NCBI GenBank assembly: GCA_002803225.1
Contig: NXFV01001283.1
Location: forward strand, 62,001-126,000
Length of the DNA stretch: 64,000 nucleotides
Source: Gamarada debralockiae
Taxonomy: Eukaryota > Ascomycota > Leotiomycetes > Helotiales > Hyphodiscaceae
Reading direction: 5' to 3'
The notes beneath the pieces are model-generated. The model was not told where the DNA came from, searched no databases, and saw only the letters and a list, made by a program, of their open reading frames with translations. Positions 46,906-59,069 of the stretch are shown one piece after another (position 1 is the stretch's first letter; every line of letters starts with the position of its first letter). Made by a program: the position numbers and the translations under genes.

Positions 46906-47607
46906 GGTTGTGTAGTCTTGCAAATTTCTTCAGTAGGCTACATGCGATACGCACGATTCGCCAACGTTGGACAGTCGTCTCATTTCATTTCTTTTGGAAA
47001 ATTGATGCCATTGTCCGCTTACATTTTGATACTACACGCTTGCATACCCTAGCATATCGAAGCCACATTAACTTGCATGTTACATTAATTGCCGTATTAA
47101 TTGCATAACAAGAACCCTCTCTTGCAAGTAAATTGTACTACTGTGGTGTTTTAGAACTAGCTCTTATAATATGAATAAGGTATTACAAGTAGCACTATAG
47201 TAATAAACGTTAAGGATTAAATTTTACTGTTTAATTAAGTTATTATAAATGTTATAAGGTTCCCTTTCCTTGAATAACTAAAAATTAACAAACCTTTTAT
47301 AACTTATATTTTAAGTTAATTTAGTTAATAAAATAGGTAAAATAATATATATTAAGCGAGAACCATGAAAATGACCTCCTTGCTTGTATAAATCACTACA
47401 ATTGCAATTACAACTATTTTGACCCTAAATTAAATATACATATTAATGAACAGTAGCTGATCCACAGACCGTAATTACATCTTTGATCTTGCAAGTCAAT
47501 TGCTTTGTGTAGTGCCAAAAGTCACGTGAATCGACTTAGTCCCAAGGCTTCTGCAACTTCCTACACATATCCTCCCTAATTTTTAGTATAAACGGCAATT
47601 TCGAGGT
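46906..47607. other. AT-rich repeat remnant
   Basis: Very AT-rich. It contains GTATTAATTGC at about 47092 and TAGAACTAGCTCTTATAATATG at about 47152, which resemble sequences near 43692 and 43750. No gene. Confidence 0.5.
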
Positions 47608-48238
47608 TATTTTAAGTTAAACTTACTCTCTATTAAAATCTCAAGCTAATCCGCGAAGGGTTCGATTCTGCTGGTGGGCATGTGCTAGGCCTCATAGCTT
47701 CTTTTAAGGTTTTTATCAAATCTTATAGTTTCGGGTTTGCTCTTATTTTTTTTATGTTATTTGTATTCAGTTCGCAGAAGCAAGCCGCACTGAATTTTGT
47801 GCCGTTTCCTTTTGTTGGCTAGTGATTCCCTGAACCCCCTCAGGTTCACCCCCCTTCTCACCACCAGACCCATCAAAGTTCACAGCTTTATATCTTAACC
47901 ATAACCACGAAACTGTCGTGCCCGTCGCCTATCTCCAAGAGAGGGGTCCCCACGAGCTCCTTCGGGTCGGGGGAGCCCCTACCCCCTTTCGTCGGGCTTA
48001 AGGGCGGCCTTTCCAAAGTAGAGGCACTGGGCTAGATTTAATGCCTGAAATCTAAGGTATCAAGTCGAGTTTAGTCGTAGAGGTGGGGTTGGGGGGGAGA
48101 AAAAGGGGGGGGGGATCACTAGCCCTTTCGTTCTTACTAGAGCATCCAGCTTGTCACCAATCCAAACTGGAAGACAGCGGGAAACAAAACCACAACGTTT
48201 TACCAGCAATAGTGAAACATTAATTTTCAATTGCAATT
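47608..48238 (+). repeat. dispersed repeat, copy 2 (interrupted by a MITE)
   Basis: Collinear with 43420-43690, including GGGTTCGATTCTGCTGGTGG (the tRNA-like 3' half, one change in the B box). The 5' tRNA half is absent. A 308-bp insertion (47817-48124) and about 45 extra bases after GAGCATCC distinguish it from copy 1. Confidence 0.75.
47817..48124. mobile_element. hAT-like MITE, 308 bp, nested in a repeat
   Basis: Ends GGCTAGTGATTCCC and inverted GGCTAGTGATCCCC, flanked by CTTTTGTT (47809-47816) and CTTTCGTT (48125-48132), an 8-bp duplication with one mismatch. The paralogous copy at about 43620 has a single CTTTCGTT and no insert, an empty site. No transposase. G-rich runs near the right end. 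Confidence 0.8.
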
Positions 48239-48721
48239 ATGTGACTTGCAGGGAGAAAGGTGCGTCCCTGACAAAAGGCTAGAGAAAGCTCTCTACGGTG
48301 CACGGACCACACGGACCACACGCGACTCCTTGAGGGTGACGACAGCTTCTGCACATATGGCCTTTTCCACTGTTACTTGTCAAAAATAAACTTGAATGCG
48401 ACTTCCTGATGACAAAGCGCGATGCGGGACGGCAGCTAATCGGCAACATAAGTGGCTGTTGGCAATCTGAAACTCCGCTCGAATGCAGATCAGCCGGACT
48501 TCCGTGGGGAAGGATTGCGAATACAAATACAGCGATATGACTTGCCAAATGGCAGATTTTCCTGTGCGTATGGGATGATTCTGACGCGGTCGGAATTGTG
48601 GCGGACCTCCGTGGGGTAGGTGAGCGAAGGCATATTATCTTGACAGTCGCTGGATTTGTTTGCTTTGGATTTTTCAGTTGTACTATGCCACTTGGAAATT
48701 CGAAGTCGATTAAATTTCAAC
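48239..48721. promoter_or_regulatory. upstream region of the CFEM gene
   Basis: No gene supported. Short minus-strand frames (48279-48548, 48490-48723) have no family signature. Confidence 0.3.
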
Positions 48722-49674
48722 ATGTTGAGCTTTCACTCAATTTTTTTCGTTGCCTTCTTGGTTGCAGTTTTACCCAGAAATACTGCAGGGCAAGGAGGTT
48801 TTGGAGGGTTTGGAGGGTTTGGGGGGTATGGGAATTTTCCATCATGTGCGGTATGCGTTATCTCTCACACTCCCGGTACAATGCTGATAGCCCTTTCTGG
48901 CATAAAGTCTTCTTGTGTAAATGACTGGGGCTCAAGTTGCCTGTGGGTAGATGGCGGAAATTGTTTCTGCACCAATTCGACTCTAGTTGCAAGCGTCAAT
49001 TCTTGCGTTGACTCGTCCAGCTGCAGCGGTTCCGACAAGGAGTGTAAGTATCTTACTCGAACTTCAAGTCGCAGCCTTTCACCTTGCTGACGGTTCTCTA
49101 TCTAGCAATCTATCAAAACATAGCACAACTCTGCGCCGAAGCTGGTCATCAAGTGACCGCAGCTCCCGAAGCTACGTTTTCCGCAACCGCCAACCCTTCG
49201 TGGACAACTAACAGCGCCTGGTCAACCGGGTGGTCAGGCAGCAATGGACCATTCGGTGCAGGATTCGGTCCCTTCGGAGGCGGTTGGGGCCCATGGGGTT
49301 CTTCAGGATCATGGACGTCTGGCGCATGGACGAATTGGTGGGGTGGAAAGGGGTGTCCGGGTACGACTTGGACAGGTTGGACATCTGGAGATTGGGCTTC
49401 GAATGCGCCGTGGACTTCTTGGACAGCATGTAGTGCGACGACTACGGCGACTGTCACGTTTATCACCACGACCACTAGTGGAGGCGCGGCGAGCGTGATT
49501 ACGGGGACGACATTTGGGGTGAAGGTTGCCGAGGGCAGCACAACTGCTACGGCCACTGGAACGGGAGGTTCATCTGGCTCGTCGCTTGCTAATAGGCACT
49601 ATGCAAGTGTGAGTTGGACACTTGTCCTTGGTGCACTTGCCGCAGCACTATTGGGAGGAGTTGCTGTCCTTTGA
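48722..49674 (+). CDS. CFEM-domain protein, probable GPI anchor
   Basis: Extracellular or cell-wall protein of the fungal CFEM family, whose members bind haem or act at the host surface. A signal peptide (MLSFHSIFFVAFLVAVLPR) precedes a GGFGG-rich linker and a Cys-rich domain: FPSCAVC, SSCVNDWGSSCLW, NCFCTNSTLVASVNSCVDSS, then CAEAG after the intron. I count nine cysteines where the family has eight, and the first spacing is longer than usual. One intron at 49044-49105 (GTAAGT...TCTAG, 62 bp) gives 296 residues. The middle is Gly/Trp/Ser-rich (GPFGGGWGPWGSSGSWTSG, then WTGWTSGDW). The C-terminus is Thr/Ser-rich and ends in a hydrophobic tail (LVLGALAAALLGGVAVL) that looks like a GPI signal. 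The upstream frame from 48656 adds residues before the signal peptide; 48722 is the better start. Confidence 0.8.
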
Positions 49675-51494
49675 AGGGATGGCATCAAGGATTTCGATGT
49701 GTCATAAGGAGTTGAGATTGGCTGGTAGAACATTGTGGTCGAGCATTCGCAGAACAAAATCGGTAGTATGGGCGGCCGGTCAACAAACAGGCATGAATAT
49801 AATTAAGGCTTACCTGGCTTGGAGTTGAAGATAGAGCACTTATTTGGGATATTGAATCTGGGAGAACACAAACCCGAGAGATCCCACTTCCCGTTTTCGC
49901 GTTCCGGTCTCAATCGTACCAGCGACTTGCCTGAACTCAAAGGCTCCGCTGAAGCTAGGAGCCGCAGTGAAACATAATTCAAATCCAAGTGGACGACGAA
50001 AGTTCTCAGTCATTTGGTTCCCTCAATTTCTTTCAAGGTTTTCTCATTCAAAGCGAAGGTTTCCTGTTCCTGTACCAGTTGGTGCCCGAGCTACACCCAC
50101 TCTCGCCAAAATGATCGCTAAGCTGCGAGAACCCAACTCAGTACCTAGATCCCAAGAAAGTTCAACGAACCAAACTCTCAGATCATTAGCTGAGCATCAC
50201 AAAGGAAGATCACCATCATTGCGGAGGTCGAGACCGCAGAATCCCCTCATTCAATTGGCCCAGCATGCAAGAATACCAAAAAGCCAGTCAACTGGATGGA
50301 AGGTCTTCCGCAACGTCCGCGGCGCAAACCTCATTTCGATCAGGTTCAAGGATCGGTCTGTGCAGCTTAAACCACGTCAATTGCCAGACCGGATTTTGGC
50401 CATCAGGCCCGGATCGTACTTAATACACTAGTATGGTAAGTTGAAGAAGCTAATCTGTCCCTACGAACTGCTTCTGCGCATTATCGGATGGTAAGACCAT
50501 GGACTTTCTCTTTCGTTGCCCCGCTATATCAAAGCTCCTCCCCAATATATGTGAAATGGACCCTATTTGGTTTTGGCATACCTCTTCTTTCCGTGTGTGA
50601 TATCTTGCAATCAAATCCTAAAGGAGCATTTCTGATGCCGGGTCATCAACTGGGCCACGAGATTACTTCAATACCAAAGTTATAACACGAATACGGGGCT
50701 AAACGAAATCTCAAGAGCGATGTTGAAAGAACCACAGACCGCTCCTCAGGTCCACCGCTTTCGAAAACGTAGTGCCTTTCAGTTCCAGCGACCCACAACA
50801 TCACCAATAAAGGCTTTTTAAGTCCCTCCATAACACTTCAGCAAAGTTTTAGCATGACCTCACCAAAAGTACACAACCTACCATCAATCAACGTTACTGG
50901 AATATGGGGCCACGCATTTCCACCATACTTCATGTGTCGAGAATCACACCAAGAGAGACAATCAAGACTGTGCGTGTTTTGCTTCCAGAAGGGAAATGCA
51001 GCACATGTTGAAGACAGGATATGTGACGCAAAGTACGGGAAAGAGAAGTAGGATGGCGTGGAAGCTGTGGAAACGGAGGACCTCATTCAGTTGAAGGTAT
51101 TGACTTCAGGATCGGTCTTTGGGAAATCTGTCATTCACTCAAATTTGGCGTATTGGTGGTAATGACAGATTCCAACTTCTGAATTGCCCTTCAATGTTTT
51201 TGATATTGTCCCAAAAAAGGAGCAGACCTGTGCGTCGACAAAGGAATGTCAGAATTACGACATTAATTCTATTTTGATCATCAAATCATTAAGAAATACC
51301 TGGGAACGAAATGAAGGATCTCAGTAAAAGTAATCATAGTCGCAAATGGAGCGAAAGAAGCTTATCGGTGGAATCTATTCTTGGAGCTCACCCGCACTGA
51401 TATTCAGACACGAGACATGTGTTGAACCTGGGAAAATTTTCTCGTTCTCGTAGGCCGCGTCTCGTGTCACTTGTCCGTGTTGACTAAACAGCAA
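49675..51494. other. gene-poor stretch, possible relics
   Basis: Minus frames 50838-51086 and 50646-50831 adjoin in coding-like sequence (HMKYGGNAWPHIPVTLIDG, then GLKKPLLVMLWVAG) and may be one decayed gene of unknown family. A plus frame at 50110-50431 is basic and Ser-rich without a domain. No RNA gene seen. Confidence 0.3.
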
Positions 51495-51917
51495 CTTACG
51501 GTATTAATTGCTTTTTAAGACCATATCACTAGATAAGTTCTACCAAGATATAAGCAACAGTTCCAATTGAGTCAAATGGAACATAGGAATTTTTAATACA
51601 GTTATAAGCACCTAGTTAGGCAGAATTTACGGCCAAATTACTCGTCATCAAATGTTATTAGAGTCAAAATTGGCAGGATTCCACCTCATCCAAGGATATT
51701 TGATTTAGCTACTTTCTAGTCAGCATTAGTCTTGCGAGAGAGAGGACTAACACCATGGAAAGCTCATTTCTATCATAAGAGAAAGCTTTACCTTAGATCA
51801 GTCTTGAAAATCAAGGTATAAGCACCTATTTATCCCTATAAGCAACGTTTCTAATTTACTCCAAAGCGAGATCTCTACTTATTAGAACGTATCCTATAAG
51901 GAAATTAATACGGTAAG
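51495..51917. mobile_element. possible inverted-repeat element, 423 bp
   Basis: Left end CTTACGGTATTAATTGCTT and inverted right end CTTACCGTATTAATTTCCTT agree over about 19 bases with three differences. The GTATTAATTGC core also occurs near 43692 and 47092. No clear target duplication and no coding sequence inside. Confidence 0.45.
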
Positions 51918-53376
51918 AAATTTTCACCTCCCCGTATTTACTCTCCTCGGCCAATGGGAGAAGCCGTTTTATTGTCGATCGACAGGCTTACGATGGAACC
52001 TAGATATCTAGAGAATTCACTGTCGTGGGTCATGTCTCAAGTCAACTCTAACCGTTCAGACTTCAAACGCAACAAGCTGGCAAAACTGCCGCTACACTAG
52101 GGGAGTCATGAACTTCTGGACCTCTGGAAACCTTGCTCGATGAATGCTGACCACCATTTTTGAAGCAGGCATCATCAGACGTGAGGCGCATGCCAAGTCT
52201 CAGATTGTCAGGGGATCCCGAATTCTTGTACAACCTGAGGTGTTTTTGCTTCTGTCTTCTCCACCGCCACATCCATTCTCTGCTCCTCTTATTGACCCCG
52301 TCGACTGCCCCAAACCTGGTGGAATGGCTCAGATGACAAATTCTCTCGATTTTAATATCCAATTATTCTCCTCACGAATCGCTGGCTTCAATTTCCGTAG
52401 GCAACTTCCGCGGTTGGAATTCAAGTCGTCTCTATGCCCATGCTTCGCACAGCTCTGTGCTACCGCACCAAAAATTCACGGCCCTTTGCGAGTCAGATTT
52501 AACGACTGTTCGACCTATCGATCTCTCTCACAGGACGCCAGGCTTGTTTACTGGCATCTTGTCAGCGCACCATCCCTACCATGCCGTCTCATCAGATGAT
52601 AGAGTAAGACGGCGTCGTCCCAAAGAGACGACTCGCATCCAAGCTCAAACAGCCCTATTCTATGTCAAGAGTGCATATAGAGGACTGGACTGTGCCGCTG
52701 CCACCTTGATCCATTTTGCACTTACATCTCTTATTCGAGTCTGCTGAAGTCGAGGGAGTGCCAAATCGCGACACTGAAGGACCGATAATGGCTCTTGCAG
52801 AAGAGCTCGGGATCTTCTGGGCCGCCTTTGTACTACCAAATGCGGGTTCATCCTCAAAGTCTCTCATGACACGTAACCGGAACCTGACACTTCACTACCG
52901 ATACTATCTTCATATGACGATATGCCCTCGAGTACGGCTTGTTCCCTGGCCTACTACTCTAGCAAGTACGAAAATCAGAACAAAGGCTTTCTGCAATAGA
53001 TTGGTCATACAGATTATTGATGTGTTGTGAGCAAAGCAAAAGTGTCTTTTGTCACTCCCCCGCTCTCATCAACTTGTACGAATGTTGTCTAATACAAATG
53101 TATAGAGCAAACTTTTCCCAGCTCGTCATCAACTGTAACGCCAGACCAAAGCAAACCTCGAGCCCCATCTGCAGATATTCATTGAACCTAATGTTGCTTC
53201 CTCAAGTGAATCAAAGCAAACACCGTTATTTGACTGGCTTCTGCTCCGGCATATATGCACCGGTGGCCATCTTTGTGCCTCAGATCTAAAAGCAAAGTGC
53301 ATCGTAGTTCGAGAGGGTCTTGAGATTTGGTCAGTTTTCATCTTGTCGGCAACGACCTGCTAACATACCTGCACGC
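51918..53376. other. gene-poor stretch
   Basis: Plus frames at 52144-52599 and 52716-53030 lack any family signature. Nothing else recognised. Confidence 0.3.
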
Positions 53377-53638
53377 TTAGCAGCCTGTACCGCAGTAGCC
53401 ACAAGATCTTCCTGGGATAACCCAAACTTCTTGCCCATTGGCAGCACAGGTGGGGCATCTCACACCGGACATCTGTTATTGTCAGCCTTCATATACGCAA
53501 CCAATCATACGAGCAAAATGTCCTTACCGGGACGGTCTTCACTTCTGGGCTCAAGACAGACAAAGTGGTATTGCGGCGGAGGACAACCCTAACGGTGCCT
53601 TGGCAGTGAGAGCCACAGATCTTGGACTGTGCCGCCAT
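53377..53638 (-). CDS. small Cys-rich (CxxC) protein, 68 residues
   Basis: Two exons, 53638-53528 and 53472-53377, are joined by an intron (GTAAGG...AACAG, 55 bp) in phase 0. Neither exon is long enough to stand out alone. The product begins MAAQSKICGSHCQGTV and ends CPTCAANGQEVWVIPGRSC plus GYCGTGC. The paired CPxC...CGxCG pattern with about 16-17 residues between is like small fungal zinc-ribbon or DnaJ-zinc-finger-like proteins; the metal is inferred, not shown. There is no signal peptide, so it is probably intracellular. Start is the only Met upstream in frame, about 50 bp after a promoter-side pyrimidine tract. Real if the splice is real; otherwise it could be a chance open frame. Confidence 0.5.
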
Positions 53639-56600
53639 TTTGGTGGAAGTTTGAGAAGTAGACAAGAAGTGAATTTGGGAGTGACAGTTTAGAATGGCTT
53701 GAGGGCTCTGAAGTTGATGGAAAGCTGATGACTGTCTCGAATTTTGGATGGTGCTGGGGTTTTTATACTTTTCGACGGATAGTTATTTAGCAGCTCACGG
53801 CCAGACAAATTTCGGGATCTTTCCGAGGACCGGATACAATCACGGAAATAGATTCTTTTGGTGGGCCTATGGAAATCTGGACAACTGAATTTCGTCTGGA
53901 TTGCGACAGAGCTGCAATCTGCAAGCAAGCCGCTGAGCAACTGGCAATGTTCTACTATCAGATTGTTTTCGGTGAAACATGAGGGACGTAGATTGTTATG
54001 CTTTCCTAGCTAGGGAAGCTTCAACACAAGTTAAGCACGCGGCCAAGGATACTTGCACGCAAGTGGATACTCGCGATGTTCTTTGGATAGGTCCGGATTC
54101 CGGCTCATATGACAGTGGCACATATCACAAGGATTTAGCCGATTCGAAAATCACGGAAGCTTGGCGGACTGCGGGCAGATAGTCCAAGGGGCTTAAGCAT
54201 TGGATTGTCGGTCAAGGATCGAGGTGGTTCATTGAGCTGATACTCTTCCACGAAGACCATTGGTGGGAAAGTCCATTTGCTGGTGAGCGTTTTGGCGTTG
54301 GGATCCCACTACATGGATGAATCCGATAACCAAGTTCAGAGATACCTCGTTCAAGCCAAGTGCGATTGTTTAGGGTGCTGCTCGGGGAGTGGGGAGCTTC
54401 GATGGTCGCAAGAGATGTGGCGCGCTAAATCGGCAACGGTGTATCCTTGCATAGGCTACTTGCCCTCTCATGGTGCCAGCATCCAACTACGGAGAAAAAG
54501 CAACGAAAAGACGGGCTACAACCTTTGAGAGAAGTTTGGCTAATAGTCACTGCAGGTTGCGTTGCCTTTCAAGCCATCCAGATGCGGAGTTGAGTTGGCG
54601 TTTGATTCGAATCAGGTAAGCATATGACCCGGATATTGGGGATCTGCCCGGGATCTCATCCCTGTAGCACCTCGCTTAAGCGACCGCAGCTGAAGAAAAC
54701 GCCATGACCAAAAGTCCGATTGATTGCTGAGTAATAAACATCTCAGGGCTGGTGGGCCAAAGGTGAAACATTACAGGGTATACCACTTGAGGAGCAAGGG
54801 TCCTTGAGTAACCTCGTTGATATGGAGGCTCATGAGCATCCATTTTGAGCTGAGCCATCTACAGGGTTGAGGGAATCAAGTGAGACACCTCCTTAGCAGT
54901 AGGAAATTCTGTGGTGTTTTTGGTGGAATCGGTGGCCAAGCACCCACAATCGATCGTATTTTTGTACGATGATCTACTGACAAACAAATATCAATGTCGT
55001 AAACAGGATTGAAATGATCTTCACAAACGTCATTGGCTATGTTATTTGGTTTTGGTGTTCTCCAATCAATAAAGTTTGTTACTTGTGCTCGGTATTGGAA
55101 CGCAGGCGACCCGCATTATGATATGTCATATCTTCAAGCCACTTCTTATCAGTCCTGCCTTTTGCTCTCTACGATAATTCGCGTCTGTGCGCCAGTGCAA
55201 AATAGTCTAGGGAAGATATTGTATCGAGTCGAATTCTCCAATAACAGAGAAGACAAATGGACTGTTCCGACCACATTTCAACGTCGTCAGTGCATATATG
55301 CTACAGGGCTTCCCAGAAGCACAAATGGCTTGCAGCCAAATTCTCCAGAGGCTGAGTAGACTTGTGCAACCCCATTATGGCCTGTTAATTGGACACGCTA
55401 CGTCGCTGGCGTGACTACTTCAAGTATAGAGATGATTGGTAATGATGAGCTACAAAATTAGCTACGTAACGCTAAAGAAAAAGAAAATATCAACAGGGTG
55501 TCCAGCACTTACAGAGTACAGAGTACAGAGTACATCCTCACCAAGACAGAACTTAGAGGTGCTTTGCAAGTCAGCTTTAGAGAGTTAGCCTCTTGACATG
55601 GAATTTAGCCCGGGCCGACCCACCCCAGCGGACTTGAATCCAATCACATCAAGCCCAGGATCTGAATCTTACTTTTCATGGACCAAGAGGACTATTGACA
55701 TGCACACGAATGCAATATATGTCCAGCAGTCCTCACGGATGCTCTTCCGCCGCCCGGCCCCCGTCCCCCGTGAAGCCACAGGTCCTTTTTGCATTTGAGC
55801 TGTTGATGTGTACTGTAGCTCAACTGATTGCAGCCAAAAGTAAATTGCAGGTAAAGCATCCGATTTTCCATCTTTCCATCTTATACGGGAAAAACTTCCG
55901 ACCTGTCAGGCCAAGTTCCACGACGTCACACCATTGGACGCTAGGAGCTCCTCTCCTACAGTACCAATATCTGTACAGTAATATAGATTAAGCCTGTCCA
56001 CAGCGTCGGTAATCGGCTGCATATGTTGTACTACGATGCAACCATGGAACTGGGAGATACAGTATGATCGTGCCCACGGGATTTTCCTGACCCCGGCCAA
56101 ACCTCCTCTGATCGTGCGGAGTGACAGCCCGAAAGGCCCGCACCGACCCACGGGCGTTTTACGAATCAAGATTTCTATTTCAAATTCTCCGTCCTCCGAG
56201 CTCCTGTCGTTACACAGAGTCGCACAATGTATCGGTGCCACGTACATCCGAAGTGTCGCATAAACAAAATATGTCGCCGATCTCCGTTGAAGGAAAACGA
56301 TCTCCGAATCGCTTCACTGATCTCTTCATCTCAGAAGGCTCTCGATCATACTCCCCAGCGAAACAAATATTTTCGATTTCATTCTCACTCCTGCAAGTGT
56401 CATCAAGTAAACTCGATGCCTCAAGTGGTTTCGAGTTTGACTTTTTACTTTTTAAACCCTGTCCAGCCGCGCGAAGGGTCACGGGTACCTACGCCCACAA
56501 GGCTGGCATTTAATATACGCTCCAAGCCTGGGCCTATTCTGCACAGGACACCTGACTCCTTCATGCACACCTGCTTCCATTATGCAGGTTCATTTTCTTG

Positions 56601-59069
56601 GCCTACGTTTTTCATTCAAGAAACAGTCAGTAGGTAAAGGCCTTCTCGAAAATTCGACCCTAGAAACTCGGTTTGCAACTTCTAACTAAGCCCTAGAACC
56701 TTCTATCGTAACGTTGTATGAATGCACGTGAAGTTCACGGGTACGCACTCCGCCCTCAGCAATGCACTGTCAATATATTTACTCGAGATGGCTTTAGTGA
56801 TCGAAACTTGCGGCCGATCAAATTTGATCCGGGTGCTTGCTTTGACGTCAAAGAGTTTCTCAACCTCTCTTCTCTCTGCGCTTCCTGGCACCCTCATTAC
56901 GCTGTGTGCTCCTTTCTTGAGTCACAAGACCAATTTCCTTCTCGTTGGCCTGTGAGTTACAATGCATATTTACCCCACGCCAAACCCTCGCGAGTGCGTG
57001 CAGACTGCAGTCCTCTAAAACCTTGATCCACGGACCAGGATTTCTCGGCCATCGTGGACACGAAGGGCCTCGATCTTGAACGCAGCATCCTGCAAACTCC
57101 ATGCCCGTGAACAGCACACAAAATGTCCATGTTTTGGTTCCAGTGTTCACGCACACCAGCTTCCCACGCAGATGTTGTTGTACCAAGTCTCCAAAAGCCC
57201 GACGGTCATGAGATCAACATCATCTGATAAGCGCATGGAGATGGGTCGAGCTTCGCAGATGTGCAATGTCACCAAACGCTACATTCTCTTTTTCTCAATA
57301 CAAGAAATCCAATCGGCTCTTAGCTAGGCATGAGCTCGTGGCCTGCGGCAAGCTCTGGCGCAAGCATAATCCTCCTTCACTTGATAGTCTCTGCAGTTTG
57401 CCCATGAAGTCTTCGTCTTGTCCTTGCCTGTCTCGTTCCTCATCGTTCTCTGTACATCATCAAGGTCAAGTGACTCGCACAACACCTCCGACACCACTGA
57501 ATCTGCAGTACCATATAGCCATCAATGCAGGTACCTGGCTGACTTTTTCCGTTTTCCCTGATGCTCATGTCGTACTTGTGCGACTGATGCGCTGGCGTCT
57601 GCAAAGGCGGCTCTCACCATCATACATGAGAAGAATGCCGATGCAGACATGGAGAGTCAGTTTTTCTCCCGTAGAGACGGAAGTTGTGCCGTGGAGCCCT
57701 CTGAGTTTGGACATGCCATTCTACTTCATCAGCGAAGGAATAGAAGGCTCATTCTATACATAGCACGCAATAGGGAGGCCAAGGAATGATGGATCAAGTA
57801 AAAGTTTCGAGATATTTTTGTTGATGCAAGCAACGATCTCATGCAACGAACCTGCTTTGATCTCCCTAACTCCTGCAAAACAAGCCCAATCTATTCTTCA
57901 CAAGCAATAACCAGGCATCAAGACTTTCCATCCTCTGTGCGACCCTATTTGCCTGGCCTCTCATTTTACTTGGCTCAAAGAAGCCTGGTAACTGCGCAAA
58001 AGGTCCCCATACACATTTTGGACATTTGAAGCTGGGTGCCAACGAAGGCATTTCGCACACAAAACCTCCACAGATGCATCAAACATCGTATTTCCAAGAC
58101 GGTCTAGGCACAATACGGAAAATCTCCCCTAAGGCACTCACATTCTCACATCTTTTCTACAGACTACATCATCGTCTGCACTCACTCTGGCCCTGTTATA
58201 AGGATTGAGAGGCTTTCCTTCACCTAAAGCCTTGAGATTCAAGGTTTTGACGTCTACGTCTAAGAAGACTGGCAATCACGGAGCAGGATTCGGGGACGAC
58301 TTTCTAGCGGGATTTGGGTTGCCAAGGTGTTATCAACTTTCGGCAACGAGGTTCTTCACAACGACAAAAAGTCTGCGTCAACAAGTTCGTACAAAACAAA
58401 AAGCTAGTCCACGACGCCGAGCGAGTCCACAACAACGACAACGACAACGACAACGACGACAACGAAATACTTTGCAGCACGCTTTCCAGCCACTTGAAAG
58501 AGACCGATTGATGGAAATAAGAAGTTGCGGGATATTGAATAGACAGAGACAGAATTGTCAGACGACGACTATTCACGCAGACGGGCATGAATCAAATTAG
58601 AGACCCAAGGACATTCTTTGGGATGGAAGAAATCAGCAGGGCTTCACTTGTCTTTCATCACATCTCATGTCCCATCACCAAATATTCCTTAAGTAGTGAG
58701 TACGTCTCTCATTTTGGGCGATTCAATTCATGCCAAACAGGCAATAATGAATGATATAAACCAAGATTTGATAGATGCCACAAATATACGATACGCATAT
58801 CCAACTCCATATTCCAACCCAAGAACTGATTGCTATCCCATGTGCCAATTTATCCAATACTAACGCCAAAATTCGCCATGCACTCAAATGGGTATCCCTT
58901 TCCTCATGCATCTCATCCTGCCATGTGCTCGCATAAATATCTGTTCATCAAGCCAAAAATCTAGATCCATATCCAAATTCACTTGCAGCATTCGTTTCCC
59001 AACAACTCTTACTGCCCTCACCTCAAAATCTCACCACTAATTCTCTGATCCATATCACCTTCAATGGGT
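53639..59069. other. gene-poor 5.4-kb stretch
   Basis: No supported gene. There are many short frames without signatures. A plus-strand piece at about 57585-57795 (DALASAKAALTIIHEKNADA, ending REAKE) has coding-like composition and may be a relic exon. Simple repeats: (GAGTACA)3 at 55511-55533 and an ACAACG run at 58429-58474. No tRNA, LTR or inverted-repeat ends found by eye. Confidence 0.35.

Noticed and set aside
58205..58600. 131-codon plus-strand frame with Gln/Arg run
   Set aside because: Its length comes from the ACAACG microsatellite; no domain on either side.
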